Origin: Streptomyces sp. NBC_00443
GTDB taxonomy: Bacteria; Actinomycetota; Actinomycetes; Streptomycetales; Streptomycetaceae
Assembly: GCF_036014175.1 (NCBI RefSeq)
Contig: NZ_CP107917.1
Coordinates: 4,960,001 to 5,024,000, forward strand
Direction of reading: 5' to 3'
Length of the DNA: 64,000 bases
Shown here: one piece after another, positions 8,897 through 17,195 of the stretch
How positions within the stretch are numbered: the first letter of the stretch is position 1
Layout of the letters: the number at the start of each line of letters is the position of its first letter
Notes under the pieces: model-generated
What the model was told of the DNA's origin: nothing
Seen by the model: only the letters and a program-made list of their open reading frames with translations
Databases searched by the model: none
Made by a program: the position numbers and the translations under genes

Positions 8897-9796
8897 TCAG
8901 TTGGCGATGAGTGTGGCTATGCCTTCGGGGTTGCCGAGCCGATACTCGATCTCTGCGGCTGATGACTTGACGGTTTTCGTGAGCCAGATGCGGCTGGTGC
9001 CACGAAGCGGGCTTCCGGTGGGGAAGCGCTGGTGGAACTCGGCGATGCTGTCGATGGAGACGTAGAAGTCGTCGCTCATCGCCAACTTTCTCCAGCGGGG
9101 AGACGTGAACATGTGGATCAGCGCGACGCGTTCGGGGAATCCGGCTGCTGTCAGCCAGGGTGCTTTCATGTCCGGCTCGACTTCGGGCCCCTTGGCTCGG
9201 ACCAGGTCGTGAAGGATCTCGGCTCGGCGGACGAGCCGGTAGTGGCGGTGTGCGAGGCCAGTCCAGAGCCGAGTGGTGACGTCCTGGCAGATATCGATGA
9301 GGGCCGGGCCGTGGTGCCGGCGAAGGCGCCAGTAGCGCTGCTGGGCTCGAACGATGTCGGGGGTGCGGGACAGATCGAGTTGTTGCTCTGGCGCATGGAC
9401 ATGCTGGCCGACCCAGAGCTTGTGGCGGATGCAGACGTTGTCGTGGATAGGCGCCCAGATTTGAGCGGGAAGTGTCGCGCCGGTGCGCGCGACGACGCAG
9501 CGTCGACAGGCCCAGCGAAGTACGTGGTCATCCGGGATGGCGGGTCGGTCTAGAGAGCGGTCGTCGGCCTGGAGGTCGGAGATCGTGCGGGCCAGGTGCT
9601 GTCGAGACTGACCGCTGAGTATGCAGAGGGTATCGAGGCTGGTCAGGCGGGATTCCAACCAACGTGACGGGGCCCGCAGCCGGGCTAGGGGGACATGGTT
9701 CGCCAAGGCCAGCCAGGCCCAGTAGGACGACTCGCACTCGCCCGGGAACGGCGGCAGGGGGATGGGCAGGGGACGGACAAGGGCCGGGCGGAACAC
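8897..9796 (-). CDS. tniQ: TniQ family transposition protein
   Basis: This 299-residue protein has the TniQ N-terminal zinc-binding domain: a start rich in prolines with ESSYWAWLALAN, then WACRRCVVARTGATLPAQIWAPIHDNVCIRHKLW, in which two CxxC/CxxH pairs bind zinc. In Tn7-like and Tn5053-like systems TniQ/TnsD links target selection to the AAA+ ATPase. The C-terminal part (from about residue 160) has basic helical stretches including RAEILHDLV. It starts 3 bases after the TnsC stop, so it is the last gene of the tnsABC-tniQ operon. No frame damage is seen. Confidence 0.85.
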   Translation of the reverse strand: MFRPALVRPLPIPLPPFPGECESSYWAWLALANHVPLARLRAPSRWLESRLTSLDTLCILSGQSRQHLARTISDLQADDRSLDRPAIPDDHVLRWACRRCVVARTGATLPAQIWAPIHDNVCIRHKLWVGQHVHAPEQQLDLSRTPDIVRAQQRYWRLRRHHGPALIDICQDVTTRLWTGLAHRHYRLVRRAEILHDLVRAKGPEVEPDMKAPWLTAAGFPERVALIHMFTSPRWRKLAMSDDFYVSIDSIAEFHQRFPTGSPLRGTSRIWLTKTVKSSAAEIEYRLGNPEGIATLIAN

Positions 9797-9799
9797 GGT

Positions 9800-10850
9800 T
9801 CACCCGGTGCGGGGCAGGGGCGAGGGGCGGCTGCCGGAGGACTCGCTGCTGTGGTCGATGCGGATGTTCTTGGCCGTGGTCCGGGTGATGCACTCGGTCC
9901 CGTCGAGGATCGCGGAGATCGCTGCCGCCCGGACGAGGTGGGAGAGGCTTCCGATCATGCCGCCCGTGCGCTGGTGCAGGTGTTTCGCCATCTTCACCAG
10001 GGTGTTCGGCTCGTGCCGGTGGAGGCGGAGGGTGTTCTCCATGGAGGCGATCAGGGACCGCCACTCGGCGTTGAGGGGGAAGGGGCCGGTGCGGATGAGG
10101 ATGCACCGGCCCGCGAGTTGCTTGCCACGGATGCCGGTGAACAGCCCCGACTGCTCGACGTTGATGCCGGCATAGACGAACGTCGCCGGCAGGTGCTCGG
10201 TGAAGTACTTCAGGTGGTCGGAGAGGTCTTCGCCGGCGATGGTGGCGTGGTTGAGCAGGTGGATCTCATCGACCAGAACCAGATCCGTGCGGGCCTCGAG
10301 CAGCACTTGGCAGACTGCGCTGGTGACGTCGATGGTGTTGTGCCTCGGGCCGATCACGGGCAGGCCGAGGAACCGGGCGAACTCCATGGCGAGTTTGCGC
10401 GGGGACCCCTTGGGTGGGGCGGTGATGTAGACGACCGGGATGCGGTCACTTCCCGGATAGCGCTGCCGAACGCGCAGTTCGTGCAGGCGGCCGAGTTGCT
10501 TGAGCGCGGTGGTCTTCCCGGTGGTCCACTCCCCGGAGACGATGAGTCCGCGCCGGGCGCCGTGCTCGCGCTGGTTGAGCAGGGTCAGCAGCCGTCCCTG
10601 GTGGGCGATCTCCTTGACCGTGGACGTGCGCACGACCTGGAGTTCGGAGTGATAGGCGATGCGGGCCTCGTCGTAGGCGTCCCGCATCGGCGGGCTCAGG
10701 GCCTGCCACTGGCTCAGGCAGCAGGTCGAAGACGGCCGGGTCCTCGTCGACGAACCGGCGCCAGCCCTCCAGCCGCGTGGACGGGTCCGTGCGGTCCTCG
10801 CCGGGCTCGGGAACTTCCTCACCGTCCGGGTCCGGCGTGTTCACCACCAC
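9800..10850 (-). pseudogene. TnsC/TniB-like AAA+ ATPase, frameshifted near the N-terminus
   Basis: The gene starts at about 10850, overlapping the TnsB end by 32 bases, with MVVNTPDPDGEEVPEPGED, EGWRRFVDEDPAVFDLL. Near 10717-10719 the frame changes: the homologous continuation LSQWQALSPPMRDAYDEARI is in another frame, needing one base removed or two added at CTGCTG-C-CTGAGC. The rest is intact: Walker A SGEWTTGKTT, Walker B LVLVDEIHLLN, and the sensor region FVYAGINVEQSGLF. TnsC-type ATPases hand over the target to TnsB. A shorter protein from an internal start could exist (frame open to 10822) but would lack the native N-terminal TnsB-contact segment. Confidence 0.75.
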
Positions 10851-12924
10851 CGTCGGCCTCCTTGCGTGCGTCGAAGATCTCCAGCGGGATCACCTCAGCG
10901 AGTTCGTCCTCGTCCGTCTCCACCGGTTCGGCAGCGGGCTGTTCGGCCGGCTCGTCCGGCCGGGGCCAGGAAGGTTCGGCGGTGGCCCGGGTCCGGGCGG
11001 CGACCTTGCGGTCCCGCCCGCTGAGGCGAGACGCGCGGGACGGTTTCGCGGGTTTGTCCTCCGGGCGGTCGGCAGCGCGGTCCAGTAGGGCGACGGCGGC
11101 CTGGGCGATCTCGTCCTCGGTCGCCGGGTCGGTGCCGCGCTGGGCCAGGATGCGGCGGGCGTGGTCCCAGGCCAGTTCGCCCATCGGTATCGGAGCTGTG
11201 CGAAGGTGCCGCCAGATGGCGGTGATCCAGCCGCCTTCGCGGTGGTTGCGCACCCAGACGCGGGAGATGTCGTAGGGGTCGTAGTGGACCTCCCAGCTCC
11301 GCCCGTCCGGTCCGGCACCGGACGGTTGGCGCCGGAAGGGGTTCAACTCCGCGCTGTCGTAGGTGCGATGGCCAACGCGGATGCCGTAGGAGTTGATCCT
11401 CCGCCGGCAGCGGGGCAGCAACTCGATGTACTCGTCCGGGCTGAGCGCGACCGGGACGTGCCCGGCCGCCGCGACCAGGGCGGCGTACTTCTCGTTCGGA
11501 CTCAACGCCTTGCCGGGCATCAGCGGGTCCCGCAGCCCGTCGTGCGGCCGGTTCTGCCAGTGGACGATCCACTCCTGCAGCAGCTCCTGGAGCCGGTGGA
11601 TCGTCCAGAGGGCCTCCGCGGCCGGATCGGCGCCGCGGTGTTCGGTGCTGCGTCCCTTGTGGCCGGGCAGGTGCTGGACGAACATCGTGGCCACCGAACC
11701 CAGCGTCGTCTCGATATGTGGCTTGTCCGTCGGGGTGTCGGGGTGGGCGGGCTGGAAGGAGATACCCAGCGACTGGCAGGCCGAACGGAACGTGTCGGAG
11801 ATGCATGCCTTGCCCCGGTCACAGACGATCGTCTCCGGCGTGATCACGGGGACAGCCGCCGCCTGAGCCAGCCGGTCATCCAGCGCCATCAGCGAGGCGT
11901 GCGGCAGCACCGAACGGGACATCCGCAAAGCGTCCGCCCAGCCCGGCCGCATCGGCTCCGGCGTCATCGCCCGTGCCAGCAGCAGCGCGGCGTCCACCGC
12001 CTTCGTCGACGGCCGCAGCACTGCCGCGGCCAGCGTGCGGGTCGCGATGTCCACGATGCCGGTCAGCTCGACGGTGTCCACTGTGCCGTCGTCGTGAACG
12101 ACCAGCACATCCAGTGGAGTGGAGTCGATCTCCATGACCTCGCCCGGACGGGCTGCGGTCAGCTGGCCGAACATGCCGTCCGGTTGTTTCGCCAACGAGC
12201 GGCGGGTGCGGGCCGAGCCCAGGGTGTGCCGCCCGGAGGTGACCGTCTTCAGCAGCCGGTAGAACGCTGTGCGCGACGGCAACGGCACGACTCCGGGTCC
12301 GTGTTCGGCCTCCAGGAGGCGTTCCATCCGGCGCCGCAGCACCTGTGCGGAGACCGTGGACCTGCTCGTCTGCTCGTCCACGACCTTGCGCAGGGCCTCG
12401 ACCACCCGCCGGTCGGTGCGGCCGGTGCCGTCCGAGACGGCCCGCAGCCGCGGGTCGACCAGACCGAGAACTCCCTCGTCCTCGAAACGGCGCCGCATCC
12501 TCTGGATCAGCGCCAGCGACGTCGTGTGCCCGGTCTCGGCCAGTTCGGCGGCCTTGGCCAGCTCCCGCTGCCGCAGCGACCTCACAGCAGGGTCGTACTC
12601 GGCCCGCACCGGGACCTGCGGATCATCCAGCGGGCGGCCCGTGAGCATCTCCACCAGGTGCCGCTGCCACCACTCGGCTCGCTCGACTGCCTTGGCCGGA
12701 AGCCCCTCCAGCACCCCGGCCGCCGGGACCACCGCCCGCACCGAGGCCGGGGTGACCACCTCGAAGTCGGCGGAGGACAACAGATGGGCCAGCATCACCA
12801 CGCTCGCTGACTGGGCCTCGTCGACCAGCCGGACCGCGGTCCCCTCCAGCGCGGCCACCGTGTGCAGTCGCCCGTCGAACCGGACCCCATCACCCGCTCG
12901 CAGCAACCGCGGACGCGACGGCAT
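10819..12924 (-). CDS. TnsB/TniA-type DDE transposase (Mu/retroviral integrase fold)
   Basis: The preferred start is ATG 12924 (MPSRPRLLRAGDGVRF), giving 701 residues and a 35-base overlap with tnsA; the frame is open further upstream but that part is shadow of tnsA. It has N-terminal DNA-binding HTH domains, then the RNase H-like core with catalytic Asp in VMEIDSTPLDV, Asp in IVCDRGKACIS and Glu in DKPHIETTLGS, then a beta-barrel Mu_C domain (DEYIELLPRCRRRINSYGI) and an acidic C-terminus that in Tn7 contacts TnsC. No damage is seen. It cuts and joins the 3' ends of the element; the subterminal 19-bp repeats at both ends are its likely sites. Confidence 0.88.
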   Translation of the reverse strand: MPSRPRLLRAGDGVRFDGRLHTVAALEGTAVRLVDEAQSASVVMLAHLLSSADFEVVTPASVRAVVPAAGVLEGLPAKAVERAEWWQRHLVEMLTGRPLDDPQVPVRAEYDPAVRSLRQRELAKAAELAETGHTTSLALIQRMRRRFEDEGVLGLVDPRLRAVSDGTGRTDRRVVEALRKVVDEQTSRSTVSAQVLRRRMERLLEAEHGPGVVPLPSRTAFYRLLKTVTSGRHTLGSARTRRSLAKQPDGMFGQLTAARPGEVMEIDSTPLDVLVVHDDGTVDTVELTGIVDIATRTLAAAVLRPSTKAVDAALLLARAMTPEPMRPGWADALRMSRSVLPHASLMALDDRLAQAAAVPVITPETIVCDRGKACISDTFRSACQSLGISFQPAHPDTPTDKPHIETTLGSVATMFVQHLPGHKGRSTEHRGADPAAEALWTIHRLQELLQEWIVHWQNRPHDGLRDPLMPGKALSPNEKYAALVAAAGHVPVALSPDEYIELLPRCRRRINSYGIRVGHRTYDSAELNPFRRQPSGAGPDGRSWEVHYDPYDISRVWVRNHREGGWITAIWRHLRTAPIPMGELAWDHARRILAQRGTDPATEDEIAQAAVALLDRAADRPEDKPAKPSRASRLSGRDRKVAARTRATAEPSWPRPDEPAEQPAAEPVETDEDELAEVIPLEIFDARKEADGGGEHAGPGR

Positions 12925-13527
12925 CCCCGCTCCCTTCCCGCACCGTGCCGAGCCGGACCCGCGAGCCCGCCGACAACAGCCGGGCCTCCAGATCCACCGC
13001 CAGAACCCGGCGCCAGAGCAGATGGAACAGCACCGGCAGCACCGCGATCTGATCACCCACCCGCAGGGCCCCGGCCAGCAACCCGCCGCCGTCGGCGAAC
13101 ACCTCCACCAAGCGGGCAGCGACCTCCTGGTGGTGCACTCGCGGATGCCTGTAGCCGGCCAGCCACCGCACGTTCGCCATCAACACTCCATCCGGCGTCC
13201 CCACCCGCACGAAGTCCCAGCCCACCGACCGGCAGGCCGCCGCCGTCACAGCGAACTTCGCCGCGTCATCCGGCGCGATCCGCTCGTCCGGACGCATGTC
13301 CACCACCAAGCCCGTGCCGTCGACGCGGCGGACGAAGAAATCCGGCGTGTGCCGCACCCGCTTCCCGTCCGCCCCGGCCCACGACAGTCGGAACGGCTGC
13401 TAAGCCGTGCCCGTCACCAGCGGATCGAAGTCGAGCAACATCAGATGGTCGCGCTCCAGCCACGACTCATAGCCCACATGCCCGCCGCAGGTCGCCGACC
13501 AGTACCAGCCGCACCAGTTCGCCTGAG
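12890..13527 (-). pseudogene. TnsA-like endonuclease subunit with premature TAG and truncated 5' end
   Basis: Translating the strand from about 13527 gives NWCGWYWSATCGGHVGYESW, then LERDHLMLLDFDP, then a TAG (complement of 13400-13402), then QPFRLSW and RHTPDFFVRRVDGTGLVVDMRP. This is the TnsA-like fold (PD-(D/E)xK type; PDFF and VVDMR) found in Streptomyces Tn7-like elements. The conserved wording across the stop (FDP...GTA-stop-QPFRL) suggests a Ser codon TCG mutated to TAG. No ATG/GTG with a ribosome-binding site precedes NWCGWYW; the subterminal repeat at 13531 begins there. A GTG at 13357 could start a shortened protein of 155 residues (12890-13357), lacking the N-terminal third. Confidence 0.75.
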
Positions 13528-13530
13528 CAC

Positions 13531-13576
13531 GCCTACAGAAGAGTGGGACTGCCTACACATCGCAGAGACAGGACAC
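13531..13576 (-). repeat. right end of Tn7-like element: TIR plus two TnsB-type sites
   Basis: Read inward on the minus strand the end is TGTCCTGTC followed by two 19-bp repeats ending GTAGGC: the complement of 13551-13569 and of 13531-13549. The second matches the left inverted site at 7372-7390 in 16 or 17 of 19 positions. The terminal ACA is at 13573-13575. Confidence 0.75.
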
Positions 13577-13643
13577 CGGACCTCGAGGCCGAGCACCGAC
13601 GGTGTGGACCATCTGAGTGGCCGTCACGTGGCGTGGCGCACTT

Positions 13644-13663
13644 TTGCAAGCACGTGCTTGCAA
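13644..13663. promoter_or_regulatory. perfect 20-bp palindrome, probable operator of the HTH regulator
   Basis: TTGCAAGCACGTGCTTGCAA is a perfect inverted repeat whose centre lies 41 bases upstream of the start of the HTH gene at 13694. The position between promoter and start is that of an autoregulatory site. The Tn7-like right end stops about 70 bases before it. Confidence 0.7.
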
Positions 13664-13693
13664 TAGTTAGCGAGGGTGGGGCAAGGTGGAGGC

Positions 13694-14422
13694 ATGGCAT
13701 CGCTCAACGTCGGCAATCTCGGTGAGTACCTGCGCGACCAGCGGCGCAATGCGCAGCTGTCGTTGCGGCAACTCGCCGATGCCGCCGGGGTGTCCAATCC
13801 GTATCTGAGCCAGATCGAGCGCGGGCTGCGCAAGCCGAGCGCGGAGGTGCTGCAGCAGGTCGCCAAGGCCCTGCGGATCTCCGCCGAGACGCTGTATGTG
13901 CGGGCCGGCATCCTCGACGCCGAGCGGGACCGGGACGAGGTGGAGACGCGCGCCGTCATCATCGCCGATCCCACGCTGAACGAGCGGCAGAAGCAGGTGC
14001 TGCTCCAGATCTACGAATCCTTCCGCAAGGAGAACGGGTTCGGGATATCCCCCGAGGCGGGCGAGGCCGACGAGGCACATGAGGCCGCCGAGGCCGCCGA
14101 GGCGGTCGAGGCAGTCGAAACGGTCGAGCTGGCCGAGGCCGTCTCGGCGGACCCCGGCGCGGTGGACCCCCGGCAGAGCGACGGCCACGGCGACAGCGGC
14201 CGCGACGACGCGGCGGACGCTCAGGTCGGCCGCGACGACGCGGCGGACGCTCAGGGCCGTGACGCCGCCGTACGCCGCAGCCGTAAGACCCGCACGGACG
14301 GCAGCGATGCCAAGGCGGGCGGCCGTAAGTCCGCCGCCCGCCGTACCCGCACGACCCATACGTCCGACGGCAGTGACGCCGACCCGGAGAACCCGAACAA
14401 CCCCCGGCAGTCGGCCGGCTGA
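13694..14422 (+). CDS. XRE-family HTH transcriptional regulator with disordered alanine/acid-rich tail
   Basis: Start ATG 13694 is preceded by GGTGGAGG. Residues about 9-65 are a Cro/C1-type HTH (LGEYLRDQRRNAQLSLRQLADAAGVSNPYLSQIERG split over the recognition helix, then KPSAEVLQQVAKAL). A central part, PTLNERQKQVLLQIYESFRKEN, is conserved in this family. From residue 117 on the protein is low complexity: Glu-Ala repeats, then a duplicated GRDDAADAQ and an Arg/Lys/Thr-rich tail. The gene precedes an HbhA-like gene and a DUF2516 gene, the same order as Rv0474-Rv0475-Rv0476 in Mycobacterium tuberculosis, so a role in surface or lipid-body protein control is likely. Confidence 0.85.
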   Translation: MASLNVGNLGEYLRDQRRNAQLSLRQLADAAGVSNPYLSQIERGLRKPSAEVLQQVAKALRISAETLYVRAGILDAERDRDEVETRAVIIADPTLNERQKQVLLQIYESFRKENGFGISPEAGEADEAHEAAEAAEAVEAVETVELAEAVSADPGAVDPRQSDGHGDSGRDDAADAQVGRDDAADAQGRDAAVRRSRKTRTDGSDAKAGGRKSAARRTRTTHTSDGSDADPENPNNPRQSAG

Positions 14423-14493
14423 CCACGCACACCGGCAGGCCGACCGCGGGACCGAAACCCTCACCTGAAAGCAACCCGGGAGGACCACCCACC

Positions 14494-15192
14494 ATGGCCA
14501 TCACCGACGACCTGCGTAAGACCCTCAGCGACCCGACCCCGCTCTACTTCGCCGCCGGCACCGCCGAGCTGGCCCTCCAGCAGGCCCGGAAGGTGCCCAG
14601 CCTGGTGGAGCAGCTGCGCTCCCAGGCGCCGGCCAGGTTCGAGGCCGTTCGCAACACCGACCCGAAGGCCGTCCAGGACAAGGCCACCGCCCGCGCCAAG
14701 GAGGCGGGTGCCAAGGCCAAGGAGGCGCAGGAGACCTTCCAGACCAAGGTCAACGAGTTCGTCAGCAGCCTGGACGCCGACTTCAAGAAGTTCGGCAGCA
14801 ACCTGGACGCGGACGTCAAGAAGCTCGGCACCAGTCTCGACGCCGATCTGAAGAAGTTCGGCGAGGGCGCCCAGGACTTCGCGCTGCGCACCATCGGTGT
14901 CGCCGCCGAGTACGCCGTCAAGGCCCGTGAGACCTACGAAAAGGTCGCCGAGCAGGGCGAGCAGGCCGTGAAGACCTGGCGTGGCGAGGCCGCGGAGGAG
15001 ATCGAGGAGTTCGCGATCGCCGTCGAGCCGAAGGCCGAGCCGGTCGAGGTCAAGGCGGAGGCCAAGCCCGCCGAGGCCAAGCCCGCCGTGCCCCAGCCCG
15101 CCGCCGAGGCCACCCCGGAGAAGAAGGCCCCGGCCAAGAAGGCTCCGGCACGCAAGCCCGTCGCCAAGAAGACGACGCCGCCCGCCAAGTAA
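14494..15192 (+). CDS. HbhA-like coiled-coil protein (heparin-binding hemagglutinin / phasin-like)
   Basis: Start ATG 14494 follows a GGGAGGA site. The 232-residue protein begins MAITDDLRKTLSDPTPLYFAAGTAELA, the N-terminus of HbhA proteins, followed by a long amphipathic coiled coil in which an 11-residue unit with LDADxKKxG is repeated (SSLDADFKKFG, SNLDADVKKLG, TSLDADLKKFG). The C-terminus has Lys-Ala-Pro repeats (KKAPAKKAPARKPVAKK) like the heparin-binding tail of the mycobacterial adhesin. In saprophytic actinomycetes such proteins are more likely membrane- or lipid-droplet-associated than adhesins. It lies 71 bases after the regulator and is probably in its regulon. Confidence 0.8.
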   Translation: MAITDDLRKTLSDPTPLYFAAGTAELALQQARKVPSLVEQLRSQAPARFEAVRNTDPKAVQDKATARAKEAGAKAKEAQETFQTKVNEFVSSLDADFKKFGSNLDADVKKLGTSLDADLKKFGEGAQDFALRTIGVAAEYAVKARETYEKVAEQGEQAVKTWRGEAAEEIEEFAIAVEPKAEPVEVKAEAKPAEAKPAVPQPAAEATPEKKAPAKKAPARKPVAKKTTPPAK

Positions 15193-15315
15193 CACGGACG
15201 GGTGAAAAGGGGCCGTAGAACACGGGTCGGGCACTTACGGAGTGCTCGGCCCGTTGTTCGGGTAGCCGGCCTGCGGTTGCGGGTACGGTGAGCGCGTAGG
15301 TATGAGCCGAATCGG

Positions 15316-15669
15316 GTGGTGGACGTTGTGCTGATGCAGGGCTTCGCGGGGTTCATGTGGCTGCTGAGCATGGCCCTGATCCTTTTCAGCGGCTTCGCGC
15401 TGATCGATGCGGCCACTCGCCGCGAGGACGCCTACCGCGCGGCCGACAAGAAGACCAAGCCGTTCTGGCTGCTCGTCCTCGGGCTCGCCTTCGTGGTGAA
15501 CCTGATCTTCAACATCCTGTCGTTCCTGCCGATCATCGGCCTGATCGCGACGATCGTGTACATGGTGGACGTACGCCCCGCGATCAAGGGCCTGCCCGGC
15601 GGCGGCCGCAGCAGAAGGGGCGGCTCCAGCAGCGACGGCCCCTACGGCCCGTGGAACGGCGGCCGCTGA
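15316..15669 (+). CDS. DUF2516 family small membrane protein
   Basis: The 117-residue protein (GTG 15316; ATG 15334 is also possible) has two transmembrane segments, FMWLLSMALILFSGFALIDAA and a second around FWLLVLGLAFVVNLIFNILSF / IIGLIATIVYMVDVRPA, and a short basic/Gly-Ser tail. DUF2516 members sit next to HbhA genes in actinobacteria; the order HTH-HbhA-DUF2516 is preserved here. Function is unknown. No good ribosome-binding site was found, so the start is uncertain. Confidence 0.75.
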   Translation: MVDVVLMQGFAGFMWLLSMALILFSGFALIDAATRREDAYRAADKKTKPFWLLVLGLAFVVNLIFNILSFLPIIGLIATIVYMVDVRPAIKGLPGGGRSRRGGSSSDGPYGPWNGGR

Positions 15670-15707
15670 TCAACACCCCGAGCGGCGGCGCCCCGTAAGG
15701 GGCGCGG

Positions 15708-15890
15708 GGCTGTAGCGATGTGCGGCTGTAGCGATGTGCGGCTCAGCCGCGTGGGCGCGACCAGCCACAACGCATCAGCAGTCGGAAGACGACAGGGCCC
15801 TGGGGCGCGCCCTCGCTCTCGCCGACCCGCGGCGCCCCCGATGGTTGTCGCCGACCCGCGGCGCCCCGCTCTCGCCCACCCGCGGCCCGC
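15708..15890. repeat. noncoding gap with short direct repeats
   Basis: The gap between DUF2516 and the phosphatase gene holds two copies of GGCTGTAGCGATGTGC near 15709-15740 and three copies of a CGCCGACCCGCGGCGCC-like unit between about 15817 and 15890. I see no gene in it. Confidence 0.6.
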
Positions 15891-15896
15891 CCCCGC

Positions 15897-17195
15897 TCAC
15901 ACCGTCCGGTCGAGCAACAGCACAGCCACGTCGTCCGCCAGCTCGCCCCCGTTGAGGTTCCGAACCTCATTGACGGCGGCCCGCAGCAGCGTCTCCCCCT
16001 GCAGCCCCTCCGAGAGCTGCCGCCGCACCATCTCCACCATCCCGTCCTGCCCCAGCCGCTCCCGGCCCTCGCCGATCCGGCCCTCGATGAGGCCGTCGGT
16101 GTAGAGCATCAGGCTCCACTCCGCCCCCAGCTCCACCTGCATCCGAGGCCACCGGGCCCCGGGCAGCAGCCCGAGCGCGGGCCCGTTGTTCTCGTACGGC
16201 AGCAGCCGCGCAGCCCGCCCCGGCCGGGCGAGCAACGGCGACGGATGGCCCGCGAGACACAGCCCGGCCCGTCGACCGTCCGGCGCGATGTCCACCGTGC
16301 ACAGCGTCGCGAAGATCTCGTCGTCGGACCGCTCATGCTCAAGGACCTGCTGCAGCGTGCCCAGCAGCTCGTCCCCGCACAGCCCCGCCAGCGTCAGCGC
16401 CCGCCAGGCGATCCGCAGCTCCACACCGAGCGCGGCCTCGTCGGGCCCATGGCCGCAGACATCGCCGATCATGGCGTGCACCGTGCCGTCCGCGGTGCGC
16501 ACGACGTCGTAGAAGTCACCGCCGAGCAGGGCACGTGACCGCCCCGGGCGGTAGCGCGCGGCGAACCGCAGCGAGGAGCCCTCCAGCAGCGGCGTCGGCA
16601 GCAGACCGCGCTCCAGGCGGCGGTTCTCCTGGGCCCGCAGACGGCCTTCGGCCAGCCGTCGCTCGGCCGTGTCGGAACGTTTCCTCTCCACGGCGTAGCG
16701 GATCGCCCGGCTCAGCAGCCGCCCGTCCAGCTCGTCCCGGAAGAGGTAGTCCTGCGCACCGACGCGCACGGCCTCCGCGCCGCGCTCGGCGTCACCGGAC
16801 GCGGTGAGCGCGAGGACGGCGTGCCGGGGCGCGAGCTCCAGTACGTGCTTGAGCACACCCAGCTCGTCCTCGTCGCCGCTTCCGCCGGGCGCGGGCAGCG
16901 CGAGGTCCAGCAGGATGCAGTGGACGTCGTCGGTGAGCAGCCGTCCGGCCTCGGTGAGGTTGCGGGCGGTGCGCACACGGATCGGCTTGCCGGCCGCGTC
17001 GAGCATCTCGGGCACGACCGTCGAGCCGCCGGGATCGTCCTCGATCAGCAGCAGCGTCAGATTGGTGTGGGTGTTGTTCTCGACCTTTGATTCCTTACGC
17101 GGAGCCTCTTCCATCGAGGAGCCGCCTGGGGATGCGGCCGGCGCCTGACCACTTTCCACGGCCGGGATCGCTCTCTGCCGCGGTATGGGTACGGG
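15897..17195 (-). CDS. response-regulator receiver domain fused to SpoIIE/PP2C-type phosphatase
   Basis: The start is ATG 17195 (MPVPIPRQRAIP) behind AAGGAA; 432 residues. Residues about 45-165 are a CheY-like receiver with the acidic pair IEDD, phospho-acceptor Asp in ILLDLALP and the Thr/Ser of LALTASG; the usual Lys is replaced by Arg (QDYLFRDE). A short coiled linker (ERKRSDTAERRLAEGRLRAQENRRLERGLLP) leads to a SpoIIE-type PP2C domain with LLGGDFYDVV, IGDVCGHGPDEAALG, LMLYTDGLIE and LADDVAVLLL. Such RsbU-like phosphatases dephosphorylate anti-anti-sigma factors in partner-switching stress pathways. No kinase lies nearby, so it is an orphan regulator. Confidence 0.88.
   Translation of the reverse strand, partial: PVPIPRQRAIPAVESGQAPAASPGGSSMEEAPRKESKVENNTHTNLTLLLIEDDPGGSTVVPEMLDAAGKPIRVRTARNLTEAGRLLTDDVHCILLDLALPAPGGSGDEDELGVLKHVLELAPRHAVLALTASGDAERGAEAVRVGAQDYLFRDELDGRLLSRAIRYAVERKRSDTAERRLAEGRLRAQENRRLERGLLPTPLLEGSSLRFAARYRPGRSRALLGGDFYDVVRTADGTVHAMIGDVCGHGPDEAALGVELRIAWRALTLAGLCGDELLGTLQQVLEHERSDDEIFATLCTVDIAPDGRRAGLCLAGHPSPLLARPGRAARLLPYENNGPALGLLPGARWPRMQVELGAEWSLMLYTDGLIEGRIGEGRERLGQDGMVEMVRRQLSEGLQGETLLRAAVNEVRNLNGGELADDVAVLLLDRTV

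Larger units (their letters stand above)
7324..13575. mobile_element. Tn7-like transposon (TnsA-TnsB-TnsC-TniQ) with MerR-PP2C cargo, decayed
   Basis: The ends are inverted repeats beginning TGTCCTGTC: 7324 onward, and the complement of 13575 backward. Over 28 bases including the preceding G, 21 match. The genes inside, read right to left, are the Tn7-like set: TnsA-like endonuclease, DDE transposase TnsB, AAA+ ATPase TnsC and TniQ. Between TniQ and the left end lie a MerR-PP2C fusion and a 54-codon gene as apparent cargo. TnsA has an in-frame TAG and no normal start, and TnsC has a frameshift, so the element is probably immobile. No clear 5-bp target duplication is seen (CCGAG before the left end, CCGGA after the right end). 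It separates the GNAT gene from the HTH regulator. Confidence 0.8.

Noticed and set aside
7319..13580. A 5-bp target duplication of the Tn7-like element
   Set aside because: CCGAG and CCGGA share only the first three bases; they cannot be called a duplication.
13694..14422. Glu-Ala repeat region as a coding error or frameshift
   Set aside because: The frame is continuous, and low-complexity tails are usual for this HTH family.
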